Source: Allobosea robiniae
GTDB lineage: Bacteria; Pseudomonadota; Alphaproteobacteria; Rhizobiales; Beijerinckiaceae
Assembly (NCBI RefSeq): GCF_900102525.1
Contig: NZ_FNBZ01000006.1
Coordinates: 186,001-250,000 of the forward strand
Length of the DNA: 64,000 nucleotides
Reading direction: 5' to 3'
A model generated the notes under the pieces. It was not told where the DNA came from, did no database searches, and saw only the letters and a list, made by a program, of their open reading frames with translations. The position numbers and the translations under genes are program-made. Of this stretch, positions 12,109-20,148 are shown one piece after another (position 1 is the first letter of the stretch; each line of letters starts with the position of its first letter).

Positions 12109-12349
12109 GGCTGGCTTCCTCGCTGCATTCCGGAATCGGTGCGAGAGGCAGCTTCGGACAGCTCCGCTTTCGCCTTCCGTTATTCGCATGACATTGAAGC
12201 TGGAAACCGTCCCCGGGACAATCCGCGGCATCAGGTTGACGTGCAGGGTTTCGGTCGCTCGACAAGATGCCAAACGTCATCCCGTCGGGTTTTCACGTCT
12301 GCCTGGACCGGTCGCCGACATTCGGTGGCGTCAGGCAGGCCCACGCAAC

Positions 12350-12378
12350 AGAAAAGAGCGACGGTTGCCCGTCGCTCT
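12350..12378 (-). terminator. Rho-independent terminator after the Gly/Tyr-rich exported protein
   Basis: AGAGCGACGG (12355-12364) and CCGTCGCTCT (12369-12378) form a perfect 10-bp stem with a 4-nt loop. On the minus strand it is followed by TTTTC, 21 bp past the stop of the gene ending at 12399. Confidence 0.85.
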
Positions 12379-12398
12379 CAGAGTTACCACCAAACAGA

Positions 12399-12725
12399 TT
12401 ACCACCAGTCGGGAGGCGGCGGGGCATAACGCGGCGGCCCCCAGCCCGGTCCACGACCGTAGCCGTAACCGTAACCCGGAGGCGGGCCGTAGCCGCGCGG
12501 CGGGCCGTAGCCCCGACCATAACCATAGCCGCGACCGTAGCGTTGCTGGCGCATGGTCTCTTCGATGATCATGTGCCGCCGCTCGGCTGCAGCCGACCAT
12601 GAATACGCGACCGTCGCCTTGTCGAGACGCTGGGCGAGCTCCCTCGGCACGGCCTCGGAGGCCATGGCTGGCACGGCCAGCCCGCTGCCGAGTGCAATCG
12701 CAGTGAAGATCAACAGCTTGCGCAT
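12399..12725 (-). CDS. exported Gly/Tyr/Pro-rich protein, function unknown
   Basis: Protein of 108 residues with a clear Sec signal peptide (MRKLLIFTAIALGSGLAVPAM, cleavage expected after AMA near residue 22). A short helical stretch (23-60) follows, then a low-complexity tail made of GYGRGYG/PPRGYG repeats and ending in DWW. Such tails are common in small periplasmic or surface proteins of Rhizobiales; no enzymatic motif is present. The start is well supported by AAAGGAG 7 bp upstream. It is a single gene with its own terminator. Function cannot be inferred. Confidence 0.75.
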   Translation of the reverse strand: MRKLLIFTAIALGSGLAVPAMASEAVPRELAQRLDKATVAYSWSAAAERRHMIIEETMRQQRYGRGYGYGRGYGPPRGYGPPPGYGYGYGRGPGWGPPRYAPPPPDWW

Positions 12726-12812
12726 GGCAAACTCCTTTCGACGCTGATCAGATCACGCGGCGCCTCAACAGAACATGAACCGATCCGTTGGCTGCCGTTC
12801 AGGTGGCCGACG

Positions 12813-13523
12813 TCACGCAGGCAGCACCGTCACGGGAGTGCCGGGCGCCACGCGCGCATAGAGATGGGCGATGTCCTGGTTGATCATCCGGATGCAGCCC
12901 GACGAAACGTTCGTACCCACCGTATAGGGCTCGAACGTGCCATGGATTCGATAGCCGAGGTCTCGTCCCTCGCCGAACAGATACAGGGTCCGTGCGCCCA
13001 GCGGGCTTTTCGATCCACCGCGCACGCCGAGTCCGCGCGGTGTCATCTCGAGCTGGGATCGGATCGAGGGGTCACGCTCGATCATTTCCGGAGGCGGGAC
13101 CCAGTCGGCCCAGTCCCGCTTCATGTTGATGCGGGCCGCACCGGACCAGCCGAAGCCCTCGCGCCCGACGCCGACGCCGTAACGCGTCGCGACGCGCGGG
13201 GTTTCGACGAAGTAGAGGTGATAGCCGGCGGGATCGACCACGATCGAGCCGGGCTTATCGTCGCGCGGAAACGCGACGGTCTGGCGGAGATAGCGGGTAT
13301 CGATCCGCTGGTAGTCGATGGCGGCGATCGGAAATTTCTCGCCGGGATACTCGGCATAGACCGCGGCATAGTTCGGCTGGGCGAGCGTGCGCGTCACCAG
13401 GCCTCTCGGGCTTTGGCCGACGTCGATCTCGGGCAGCGCGACGATGCTTCGCGATCCGCATCCGGCCAGGCCTGCGGCTGCGAAGGAGAGGGCGGGAAAC
13501 GTAAACGATCGGCGGGTCAGCAT
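12813..13523 (-). CDS. L,D-transpeptidase (YkuD), lipoprotein/Tat-type signal
   Basis: Peptidoglycan cross-linking enzyme of 236 residues acting in the periplasm. The ErfK/YbiS/YcfS/YnhG (YkuD) active site is complete, with H194 and the nucleophile C210 in SSGCIRM. The N-terminus has a twin-arginine pair (TRRSFTF, residues 3-9), a hydrophobic core and a lipobox LAGC with C22, so the protein is probably a Tat- or Sec-exported lipoprotein. The ATG at 13523 is used; the in-frame extension to 13679 lacks signal features. It could form 3-3 cross-links or attach outer-membrane proteins to peptidoglycan; the sequence does not separate these roles. Confidence 0.92.
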   Translation of the reverse strand: MLTRRSFTFPALSFAAAGLAGCGSRSIVALPEIDVGQSPRGLVTRTLAQPNYAAVYAEYPGEKFPIAAIDYQRIDTRYLRQTVAFPRDDKPGSIVVDPAGYHLYFVETPRVATRYGVGVGREGFGWSGAARINMKRDWADWVPPPEMIERDPSIRSQLEMTPRGLGVRGGSKSPLGARTLYLFGEGRDLGYRIHGTFEPYTVGTNVSSGCIRMINQDIAHLYARVAPGTPVTVLPA

Positions 13524-13678
13524 CGGGTATCTCTCGGACAAGGCTGAGGAGATACATCGGCTTGGATGGTTACCGTTGGGTGAACCTCCGGTCGGCGCGC
13601 CGGATTTTCGCGATCCGGCATCCCAGCGCTTGGGGAGGATTTTCTCCCGGAGCGTCGACCAAGGGTCGGAAGCCGACA

Positions 13679-14125
13679 TCAGTCGGCAATGCCGTCCCGC
13701 CCCTCGACGGCCATCAGCGTTGCGGTAAGCAGGGCGATCAATCGCGATCGGCCATCCTTCTCCGCGAACACCTCGGTTTGGGCCAGAGTCAGAGTGCGTC
13801 CCGCTTTCACGACCTTCCCTCGGGCGATGATCCGGTCACCAGCGGCTGGAGCCAAGAGGTTGATCTTGAACTCTGTAGTCAGCACCCCGCGGTCCATAGG
13901 CATCATAGAGAGGGCGGCATATCCTGCTGCGCTATCGGCAATGGCACTTACCGCGCCGGCATGAACGAAACCGTGCTGTTGAGAGATTGTCGGAGCAGGC
14001 GCCAGTTCGATGGCGACAGCGCCGGGCTCCACGGTTGCGATGGTTGCGCCGAGGGTCGTCATCAGGCCCTGTTTCGCAAAGCTGGCTCGGATACGCTGCT
14101 CAACCCGACTGCCGTCTTCGCTCAT
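13679..14125 (-). CDS. PaaI-family hotdog thioesterase
   Basis: Acyl-CoA thioesterase of the PaaI/YdiI hotdog superfamily, 148 residues, substrate unknown. The characteristic HGFVHAG motif (51-57) sits before the central helix, and D64 on that helix is the expected catalytic acid; this is followed by AAGYAALSMMP and a typical beta-strand C-terminal half. The start is supported by GGAGG 6 bp upstream of the ATG at 14125. The gene is followed by the L,D-transpeptidase gene on the same strand after about 155 bp, and there is no functional link between them. Confidence 0.88.
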   Translation of the reverse strand: MSEDGSRVEQRIRASFAKQGLMTTLGATIATVEPGAVAIELAPAPTISQQHGFVHAGAVSAIADSAAGYAALSMMPMDRGVLTTEFKINLLAPAAGDRIIARGKVVKAGRTLTLAQTEVFAEKDGRSRLIALLTATLMAVEGRDGIAD

Positions 14126-14207
14126 GGGAACCTCCGGGGTGCAGCCTGACAGCCGGATCGGAGTTCGGCAACGGGTCGGAACCGGACCCTGGATTACCAG
14201 ACCCGGG

Positions 14208-14672
14208 CTACCCCTCCAGCGCCGCGATCATCTCCACCCGCGTCGCATGCCGGCCGCCTTCGAATTCGGCGGCCAGGAACGCATCGGCGATCGCGAGCGC
14301 CAGCCCTTCGCCGACCACGCGCGCGCCGATCGAGAGCATGTTGGCGTCGTTATGCTCACGGATCATGCGGGCCGAGAATGTGTCGGCGCAGACCCCGCAG
14401 CGAATGCCCTTGACCTTGTTCGCCGCCATCATGATGCCCTGGCCGGTGCCGCACAGGATGATGCCGAGCCGGCAATCGCCGGCAGCGACCAGCCGCGCCG
14501 CCGCTTCGCCATGCCGGGGATAGGGCGTGCTCTCCGGCGTCGTCGGGCCGATATCGACCACGTCCCAGCCCTGCGCGGCGACATGCCTGGCGATGGCCTG
14601 CCGCAGCGGGATGGCGGCGTGATCGCTGGAGAGGACGATGCGATTGCTGTCTGTCACGGAGAAGTCGTCCAT
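14208..14672 (-). CDS. rpiB: RpiB/LacAB-family sugar-phosphate isomerase
   Basis: Cytoplasmic aldose-ketose isomerase of 154 residues, most simply ribose-5-phosphate isomerase B of the pentose phosphate pathway. Family motifs are present: SSDHAA (15-20), the CGTGQG loop with C74 as the likely catalytic base, and HNDANML with H107 binding the phosphate or ring. Related RpiB paralogues in Rhizobiales act on tetrose phosphates in erythritol catabolism, and no erythritol genes are nearby, so the ribose role is the default. The first ATG (14672) is used; a slightly later start is possible. Confidence 0.88.
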   Translation of the reverse strand: MDDFSVTDSNRIVLSSDHAAIPLRQAIARHVAAQGWDVVDIGPTTPESTPYPRHGEAAARLVAAGDCRLGIILCGTGQGIMMAANKVKGIRCGVCADTFSARMIREHNDANMLSIGARVVGEGLALAIADAFLAAEFEGGRHATRVEMIAALEG

Positions 14673-14958
14673 TATGCCGGGGGCCGTCTGCCGTCCGCCA
14701 GCCTAGCTCATGGCCTCCGTCGGGGCGATCGGAATCGTCCGGGCACGCGCCGGTCCGGTATCAGCGCCGATGCATTGCCCTGCATGGCTGCTGACCGGCG
14801 ATGACAGGATCGGCCTCGCCTCGCCGCCGCGATTGAGCGATGCTGCCTCACAAGGAGCCCGGAAGAACGGATCAATTCGTCCGGCCCTGCGTTACAGCGC
14901 GAACCGCCGGCGCGATCGGCCCCGGCGGCTTCTGCCATGATCGGTTTGGGGAGCGACG
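14673..14958. other. intergenic region between rpiB and proX
   Basis: About 290 bp between divergent genes, expected to hold both promoters. No RNA gene, repeat or clear operator was recognised. Confidence 0.4.
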
Positions 14959-15954
14959 ATGATGAAGGCCCTTCTTGGAGCAGCAACCCTCGCGCTCGGC
15001 CTCGGGTTCGGTGCACCGGCCATGGCCTGCGAGCTCGACCGCCCCTTGAAGATGGCTGGGCTCGACTATGATTCCGCCGCCTTCCACACCGCCCTCGCCA
15101 GCGCGATCGCCGAGCGCGGCTTCGGCTGCAAGGTCGAGCGCGTGCCGGGCGTGATCGCCCCGCTGGTCAACGGCCTGGCGCGCGGCGATGTCGACATCGT
15201 CATGGAGATCTGGATGGCCAACCCGGTCGATGCCTGGGTGAAGGCGACTGATGCCGGCAAGGTCGAGCCGCTGGGCACCACATTCCCCGATGCGAGTGAG
15301 GGCTGGTTCGTGCCGCGCTATCTCGTTTCCGGGCCGGATGCCAAGGCGCCGGACCTCAAGAAGCCGGAGGATCTCAAGCGCTACAAGGCGCTGTTCGTCG
15401 ATCCCGAAGAGCCGGGGAAGGGGCGTTTCTACAATTGCGTCGCCGGCTGGGTCTGCGAAGGCATCAACACCAAGAAGCTCGCGATCTACGGGCTCGCTGA
15501 GGATTTCACCAATACGCGCGGCGGCTCGGGCGAGGCGCTGGTCGCCGCGATCGAGGCCGCGCTCAAGCGCAAGCGCCCGGTGGTGTTCTACTATTGGGGC
15601 CCGAGCTGGCTGCTCGGCGCCTATGACCTCGTCAAGCTGGAGGAAGCGCCCTTCGATGCGGCGGTCTGGGCCGATCTCAAGGCCAGCGACAATCCCAAGC
15701 GCGCCACCGCCTATCCGATGAGCAAGGTCGTGATCGGCGCGAATATCGATCTCGCCAAGAAGGCGCCGCAGCTCGCGACCTTCTTCAAGAGCTATGGCAC
15801 GACCAGCGACGTGACCTCGAAAATGCTGGCCGAGGCGCGCGAGAAGGGCGTCACGCCCGAGCAGCAGGCGCTCGTCTTCCTGAAGACTCAAGGCGATATC
15901 TGGAAGAAGTGGCTGCCGGCCGATGTCGCCAGCAAGGTCGCGTCGAGCCTGTGA
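14959..15954 (+). CDS. proX: glycine betaine-type ABC transporter substrate-binding protein (OpuAC/ProX)
   Basis: Periplasmic solute-binding protein of 331 residues for a quaternary-amine compatible solute (glycine betaine, choline or proline betaine). It has a signal peptide ending AMA-C near residue 24, and the OpuAC fold is recognisable from VNGLARGDVDIVMEIWM, the aromatic residues YYWGPSW (probable cation cage) and the C-terminal helical segments. The gene overlaps the permease gene by three bases. No ATPase gene accompanies the pair. A good ribosome-binding site (GGGGAGCG) precedes the start. Confidence 0.92.
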   Translation: MMKALLGAATLALGLGFGAPAMACELDRPLKMAGLDYDSAAFHTALASAIAERGFGCKVERVPGVIAPLVNGLARGDVDIVMEIWMANPVDAWVKATDAGKVEPLGTTFPDASEGWFVPRYLVSGPDAKAPDLKKPEDLKRYKALFVDPEEPGKGRFYNCVAGWVCEGINTKKLAIYGLAEDFTNTRGGSGEALVAAIEAALKRKRPVVFYYWGPSWLLGAYDLVKLEEAPFDAAVWADLKASDNPKRATAYPMSKVVIGANIDLAKKAPQLATFFKSYGTTSDVTSKMLAEAREKGVTPEQQALVFLKTQGDIWKKWLPADVASKVASSL

Positions 15955-16808
15955 CCACTGCCTTGGTGCCGGATTTCGGCAAGGCGTTGCAGGGCGCCGT
16001 CAACCGGGCGGTCGATGCGCTCGTCATCGGTTATGGCGGCGGTCTGGATGGTGTCGGTTCGGTGCTGACGGCCCCGGTCCGCCTGGTCGAGACGCTGCTC
16101 CAGCATGTCCCGGTTCCCGCCTTCGTGCTGGCCGTCGCTGCCGGGGCCTGGCTGGCGACGCGGCGGATCGGCTTTGCGTTGGCGATGGCGGCCCTGCCGC
16201 TGGCGCTGGCCGGGCTCGGCATCTGGGGCGAGGCGATGCAGTCGCTCGCCCTCGTCACTGTCGCCGTGCTGTTCGTCGGGTTGCTGGGCTTGCCGCTCGG
16301 CGTCGCCGCCGCCCGGATTCCGCGGCTCGGCCGGGCGCTGGCGCCGCTCTACGACCTCATGCAGACCATCCCGAGCTTCGTCTACCTGATCCCGGTGGCG
16401 ATGCTGCTCGGGCTGGGGCGCGCGCCGGCCCTCGTCGCGACGCTGGTTTATGCGCTGCCGCCCTTCGCACGCTTGACCGAGCTCGGCTTACGCAGCGTCG
16501 ATGCCGGGCTGGTCGAGGCCTCGCGGGCACTGGGCCTCAGGCCGCGACAGGCCTTCTGGCTGATCGAACTGCCGCTTGCCCGGCCGGTGATCCTGCAGGG
16601 GCTGAACCAGGCGATCATGATGGCGCTGGCCATGGTCGTGGTCGCCTCGATGATCGGCGCCAAGGGGCTGGGCGAGGTCGTGCTGCTCGGCCTGCAGCGG
16701 GCCGATCCCGGCCTCGGCTTCGTCGGCGGGCTCGGCATCGTGCTGCTCGCGGTGCTGCTCGACCGGATGGCGCAGGCCATCCTCGGGGCAAGGCAGACGC
16801 CGCGGTGA
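15951..16808 (+). CDS. proW: glycine betaine-type ABC transporter permease (ProW/OpuAB)
   Basis: Inner-membrane permease of 285 residues with about six to seven membrane segments and a standard binding-protein-dependent transport domain (about 100-280). The coupling helix is EASRALGLRPRQAFWLIELP, equivalent to the EAA loop that docks to the ATPase. The GTG start at 15951 overlaps the proX stop (GTGA), indicating translational coupling; an alternative upstream start would lie inside proX. The unit ends here, so the partner ATPase (ProV-like) must be encoded elsewhere. SSB follows after about 145 bp with its own promoter. Confidence 0.92.
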   Translation: MTTALVPDFGKALQGAVNRAVDALVIGYGGGLDGVGSVLTAPVRLVETLLQHVPVPAFVLAVAAGAWLATRRIGFALAMAALPLALAGLGIWGEAMQSLALVTVAVLFVGLLGLPLGVAAARIPRLGRALAPLYDLMQTIPSFVYLIPVAMLLGLGRAPALVATLVYALPPFARLTELGLRSVDAGLVEASRALGLRPRQAFWLIELPLARPVILQGLNQAIMMALAMVVVASMIGAKGLGEVVLLGLQRADPGLGFVGGLGIVLLAVLLDRMAQAILGARQTPR

Positions 16809-16849
16809 GACACCACCGAATCAGCAGGGGACAACCTCGAAACAGGCAC

Positions 16850-16878
16850 TTGAACAAAACAAGAACATTCTTGATAAT
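16850..16878 (+). promoter_or_regulatory. ssb promoter with overlapping LexA box
   Basis: TTGAAC (16850-16855), a 17-bp spacer and GATAAT (16873-16878) form a near-consensus housekeeping promoter. The alphaproteobacterial LexA motif GAAC-N7-GAAC lies at 16852-16866, covering the -35 and the spacer, so ssb is predicted to be repressed by LexA and induced by DNA damage. Confidence 0.82.
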
Positions 16879-16954
16879 GCCTTCATCGGCCGATAGGGTT
16901 CGGCTCCGGTCGAGCGGCCGGTTTGTGTGAAGTGCGCAGGAAATGGAGCCTGTC

Positions 16955-17512
16955 ATGGCTGGTAGCGTCAACAAGGTCATTCTGGTCGGCAATCTCGGGC
17001 GCGATCCCGAAGTGCGCCGCCTCGGCAGCGGCGAGCCTGTCGTCAATCTGCGTATCGCCACCTCCGAGACCTGGCGCGACAAGCAGAGCGGCGAGCGCAA
17101 GGAGCGCACCGAGTGGCACTCGGTCGTGATCTTCAACGAAAACCTGGCGAAGGTCGCCGAGCAGTATCTGAAGAAGGGCTCGAAGATCTATATCGAGGGC
17201 CAGCTCCAGACCCGGAAATGGCAGGACCAGTCCGGCGTCGAGAAATACACCACCGAGATCGTGCTGCAGCGCTTCCGCGGCGAGCTCACCATCCTCGACA
17301 GCCGCCAGGGCGGCTCCGACGAATATGGCGAGGGCAGTGGCAGCAGCGGCGGCTACGCGGATGACCGCTCGGGCGGCGGCGGCTCGTTCGGCCGCTCCAG
17401 CGCGATGGGCAGCGGCGGTGGCGGCGGCTCGCGCCAGCCGGCCATGTCGGGCGGTGGTAGCGGCGGCGGGCGTTCGTCCTCCAGCCATCTCGACGACGAC
17501 ATCCCGTTCTAG
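16955..17512 (+). CDS. ssb: single-stranded DNA-binding protein
   Basis: Homotetrameric ssDNA-binding protein of replication, recombination and repair, about 185 residues. The OB-fold occupies residues 1-115 ([31 protein letters not shown]). A glycine/serine-rich linker with repeated GGG runs follows, and the acidic tip DDDIPF recruits partner proteins. The ATG at 16955 is preferred to the one at 16943 because GGAG lies at the right distance only for the former; the difference is four residues. A LexA box overlaps the promoter. It is monocistronic, with a strong terminator downstream. Confidence 0.97.
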   Translation: MAGSVNKVILVGNLGRDPEVRRLGSGEPVVNLRIATSETWRDKQSGERKERTEWHSVVIFNENLAKVAEQYLKKGSKIYIEGQLQTRKWQDQSGVEKYTTEIVLQRFRGELTILDSRQGGSDEYGEGSGSSGGYADDRSGGGGSFGRSSAMGSGGGGGSRQPAMSGGGSGGGRSSSSHLDDDIPF

Positions 17513-17555
17513 GGCCTGGATCCGGCTTCAGGCCGGAGTGGTATCGATGTTTTCA

Positions 17556-17596
17556 GAAGGGCCGGTTCTCGCAAGGGAGCCGGCCCTTCCGTTTTC
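17556..17596 (+). terminator. Rho-independent terminator after ssb
   Basis: GAAGGGCCGG (17556-17565) and CCGGCCCTTC (17580-17589) form a perfect 10-bp stem followed by CGTTTT. It sits 44 bp past the ssb stop and close to the end of the convergent methyltransferase gene, so it may act in both directions. Confidence 0.85.
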
Positions 17597-17599
17597 GGT

Positions 17600-18391
17600 T
17601 CAAGGCCGCGCGATGACGAGGCGCAGCGAGCCGTCGAAATTCGGCTGGTTGCGCAGGAAGCCGTAGCAATCGTCCCAGGCGCCACAGTCCAGGTCCTGGC
17701 GCAGCTTCTCGATCGAGGCGGCGTTCTGGGTCTCGCCGACGAAGCTCCAGGCCGAGCATGCCGAGCGCGCGCCCGGATCGAGGAAGAGTTCCGGCCGGCC
17801 GTAATAAGCCTCGTTGAAACCGTCGCGGCAGGCGAGCGGGATCGGCACCGCGACGATCTCGACATCGCCACCCAGAACCGTGCCGATATGGCCGAGCGAA
17901 GGATAGCGCCGCGCCTCGGTCGCCAGCACCTCCGGCGCGTAGTGGTTGAGCCAGAAGGCCTGCACCAGATCGGGATCGCAGGACAGGATCACGACCGGCC
18001 CGCGCGTCACCCGGCGCATCTCGCGCAGGCCCGCATCGAGATGCTGCCATTGATGCACGGTGAAGGTCGCCATGCTCGCGTCGAAATACCCGTCGGGAAA
18101 GGGCAGGGCTTCCGCGGTGGCGTCGATCGCCGCGACGATATCCGCCGGGCGCTGCGCCCGCATCGAGGCGGAGGGTTCGACCGCAATCATGTCGCGGCCG
18201 CGCGGCTCGTAGGAGCCGGCGCCAGCGCCGACATTGAGCACCCGCCGGGCCGGGCCGAGCGCGGCCTCGATCAACGCGGCGATGGCGGGCTCGGGCTGGC
18301 GATAGGAGGCATAGCCCTGTCCGATGCGGCCGTAATCGGCATCGCCGGCGCTGCCATCGGCGCGGCGTGGGCTCGAACTCATGTCGTTCAT
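17600..18391 (-). CDS. class I SAM-dependent methyltransferase
   Basis: Methyltransferase of about 263 residues, substrate unknown. The SAM-binding motif I reads VLNVGAGAGSYEP (about 51-63), followed by the acidic end of strand beta-2 (VEPSASM) and motif II/III-type segments (DATAEALPFPDGYFD and ATFTVHQW), the arrangement of UbiE/BioC-like small-molecule methyltransferases. The start overlaps the stop of the NUDIX gene by four bases (18388-18391), so the two are translated as a coupled pair, NUDIX first. The pairing gives no clear pathway. MSSS a few codons later is an alternative start. Confidence 0.85.
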   Translation of the reverse strand: MNDMSSSPRRADGSAGDADYGRIGQGYASYRQPEPAIAALIEAALGPARRVLNVGAGAGSYEPRGRDMIAVEPSASMRAQRPADIVAAIDATAEALPFPDGYFDASMATFTVHQWQHLDAGLREMRRVTRGPVVILSCDPDLVQAFWLNHYAPEVLATEARRYPSLGHIGTVLGGDVEIVAVPIPLACRDGFNEAYYGRPELFLDPGARSACSAWSFVGETQNAASIEKLRQDLDCGAWDDCYGFLRNQPNFDGSLRLVIARP

Positions 18392-18813
18392 CGGGATATC
18401 TCCGTCAGCATGAACAGCCAGAGCGGCAGGGCGTGGTCGCGTGTCAGCGGGGCGAGTGGAAGCGTGGAGGCCGTTCCGGGTTCGAGCCAGGCGATCTCGG
18501 CGATCTCGGCCGCGGGCTCTGGTTTTACATCGAGAGGCAGGGCGTAAAGCTCGGCCTCGACAGTGAAGCCCGGCTCATTGGCGGCCGGTGCCGCGAAGCG
18601 TCCGCAATGGCGTGCAGCCTCCAGCGAAGCAGAAAGTCCCAGCTCCTCCCGGAGTTCGCGGGTGAGCGCGTCGAAAGGCCCTTCGCCGGGCTCGATCTTG
18701 CCGCCCGGCTGCATGAACCAGGCGGTGCCGCGCTTGCGGACCAGAAGGAGGCGCTGGCGCGCGTCGGTCAGCAGCGCGGCCGCGATGCGGATTTGCCGGG
18801 TATCCTCGCTCAC
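18388..18813 (-). CDS. NUDIX hydrolase
   Basis: Hydrolase of nucleoside-diphosphate-linked compounds, 141 residues; substrate unknown. A complete Nudix box spans 38-60 (GGKIEPGEGPFDALTRELRE, then ELGL), matching Gx5Ex7REUxEExGU with both metal-binding glutamates present. The overall pattern (AALLTDARQRLLLVRKRGT, then WFMQPGGKIEPGE) resembles MutT/ADP-sugar type enzymes that clean up oxidised or excess nucleotides. It is the first gene of a two-gene unit with the methyltransferase (4-bp overlap). Confidence 0.9.
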   Translation of the reverse strand: MSEDTRQIRIAAALLTDARQRLLLVRKRGTAWFMQPGGKIEPGEGPFDALTRELREELGLSASLEAARHCGRFAAPAANEPGFTVEAELYALPLDVKPEPAAEIAEIAWLEPGTASTLPLAPLTRDHALPLWLFMLTEISR

Positions 18814-18960
18814 GACCGACTCCTCTCAGGCTGGTGCAGGGGAGGATTGGCACGATCCGCAGGGAACGGGGAAGGGGCCTCTTCGATGGCGCGGCCGGGA
18901 GGATGGTGGTAGGAACCGGCGCTGGATTTCGAGAGCGAACGCAAGCGAGGCGTCAGGATC

Positions 18961-19479
18961 ATGTTCGAGGCACGCAGCATCGCCGCCGGCAGCAAGCCGG
19001 AGTTCTATCGTGAACTCGCCGGGCAACTCGAAGCCCTGCTCATGGGCGAAAGCGACCCCATTGCGAACGCCGCCAACACCTCCGCGCTGCTGTTCCAGAT
19101 GATGCCGGATCTGAACTGGGCCGGCTTCTACATCATGCGATCAGGCGAGCTCGTGCTCGGCCCGTTCCAGGGCAAGCCGGCCTGCGTCCGCATTCCCGTC
19201 GGCAGGGGCGTCTGCGGCGCAGCCGTGGCGCAGCGGAAATCGATGCTGGTCGAGGACGTCCATGCCTTTCCCGGCCATATCGCCTGCGATGCGGCCTCGC
19301 GCTCGGAACTCGTCGTGCCGCTTATCGGACGCGACAGCGTCATCGGCGTGATCGACCTCGACAGCCCGTCGCCGGCGCGCTTCGATGCCGACGACCAGGC
19401 CGGCATCGAGCGCATCGCGGCGATCTGGCTCGCGGCCTGCGGCGAGGGCGTCAAGGCTGCCCTGGCCAGAGCCTCCTGA
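18961..19479 (+). CDS. msrC: free methionine-(R)-sulfoxide reductase (GAF domain)
   Basis: GAF-domain enzyme of 172 residues that reduces free L-methionine-(R)-sulfoxide in the cytoplasm. The three redox cysteines are present as C75, C85 and C109; their spacings of 10 and 24 residues equal those of the E. coli enzyme (C84, C94, C118). The surrounding LGPFQGKPAC, GRGVCGAA and HIACDAASRSELVVP motifs are diagnostic and separate it from signalling GAF domains. It is followed after 7 bp by the ModE-type regulator gene, probably in one transcript. Confidence 0.93.
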   Translation: MFEARSIAAGSKPEFYRELAGQLEALLMGESDPIANAANTSALLFQMMPDLNWAGFYIMRSGELVLGPFQGKPACVRIPVGRGVCGAAVAQRKSMLVEDVHAFPGHIACDAASRSELVVPLIGRDSVIGVIDLDSPSPARFDADDQAGIERIAAIWLAACGEGVKAALARAS

Positions 19480-19486
19480 GGCGGCG

Positions 19487-19837
19487 GTGCCCTCGCTCAG
19501 CCTGCGGATACAGCTCGACCCCGAAGGCAGGATCGGCCCCGGCAAGATCGCGCTGCTCGAGAACATCGCGACGCATGGCTCGATCTCGGCGGCCGGCCGG
19601 GCGATGGAGATGTCCTACCGGCGCGCCTGGGAGCTGGTCGAGGAACTGAACGTGCTCTTCGGCAAGCCGGTGGTCGAGCGCCAGGTCGGCGGGCGCAATG
19701 GCGGTGGGGCACGACTGACTCCGCTCGGCGAAGCGCTCATCCTGCGCTTCCGCGCGGTCGAGCAGGCTGCGACCGAGGCTGCCGCGACTCATCTCGCGGC
19801 GCTACAGGCCGAGATCGACCGGCCCGAGCGTGGCTGA
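19487..19837 (+). CDS. modE: ModE-type winged helix-turn-helix regulator without molbindin domains
   Basis: DNA-binding protein of 116 residues corresponding only to the N-terminal domain of ModE. The core GKIALLENIATHGSISAAGR, then the MSYRRAWELVEELN recognition helix, ERQVGGRNGGGARLTPLGEA wing and a final long helix that would form the dimer, are clear. The C-terminal di-molbindin (Mop/TOBE) sensor of E. coli ModE is missing. The start is GTG 19487 after GAGGCGG. Its most likely target in the window is the ModE-like box between modA and mop (35923-35946); the stand-alone Mop protein or another signal may supply molybdate sensing. The gene symbol reflects the family, not proof of function. 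Confidence 0.85.
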   Translation: MPSLSLRIQLDPEGRIGPGKIALLENIATHGSISAAGRAMEMSYRRAWELVEELNVLFGKPVVERQVGGRNGGGARLTPLGEALILRFRAVEQAATEAAATHLAALQAEIDRPERG

Positions 19838-20148
19838 ATCGCTGTCGCGCACACCGCGCCGGCAGCGCCCTGCATTCATCGAATAGCGGATATGTGAGGG
19901 TCGTCCGGAAGCGCGGACTGGCCTGATTTCGCGTGGCCGGGGCCCATCGGAGGGCAGAGCCGGCGAGCCGCTTTTCCTTGACATGCCCGCCCGATTCGAA
20001 CAGGCGTATCGCATATGCAGCAACGCCGCTGCAAGTCTTTTTTTGTAATGATTCCAATGAGGAAGCTGCCGGCCCTTGGTGCCCGGCAGCAGGTGCTGGA
20101 ACCGGCTGGAGCCGGGGCGGCGCTCCTCCAGAGAAGGCTGGATTTGTG
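19838..20148. promoter_or_regulatory. leader region upstream of exbB
   Basis: About 310 bp without a gene. It contains TTGACA at 19978-19983 as a possible -35 element. A short hairpin GCAGC-AACGCC-GCTGC (20017-20032) is followed by a run of seven T (20038-20044), which looks like a weak terminator or attenuator. No Fur, Irr or RirA site was recognised. Confidence 0.4.
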
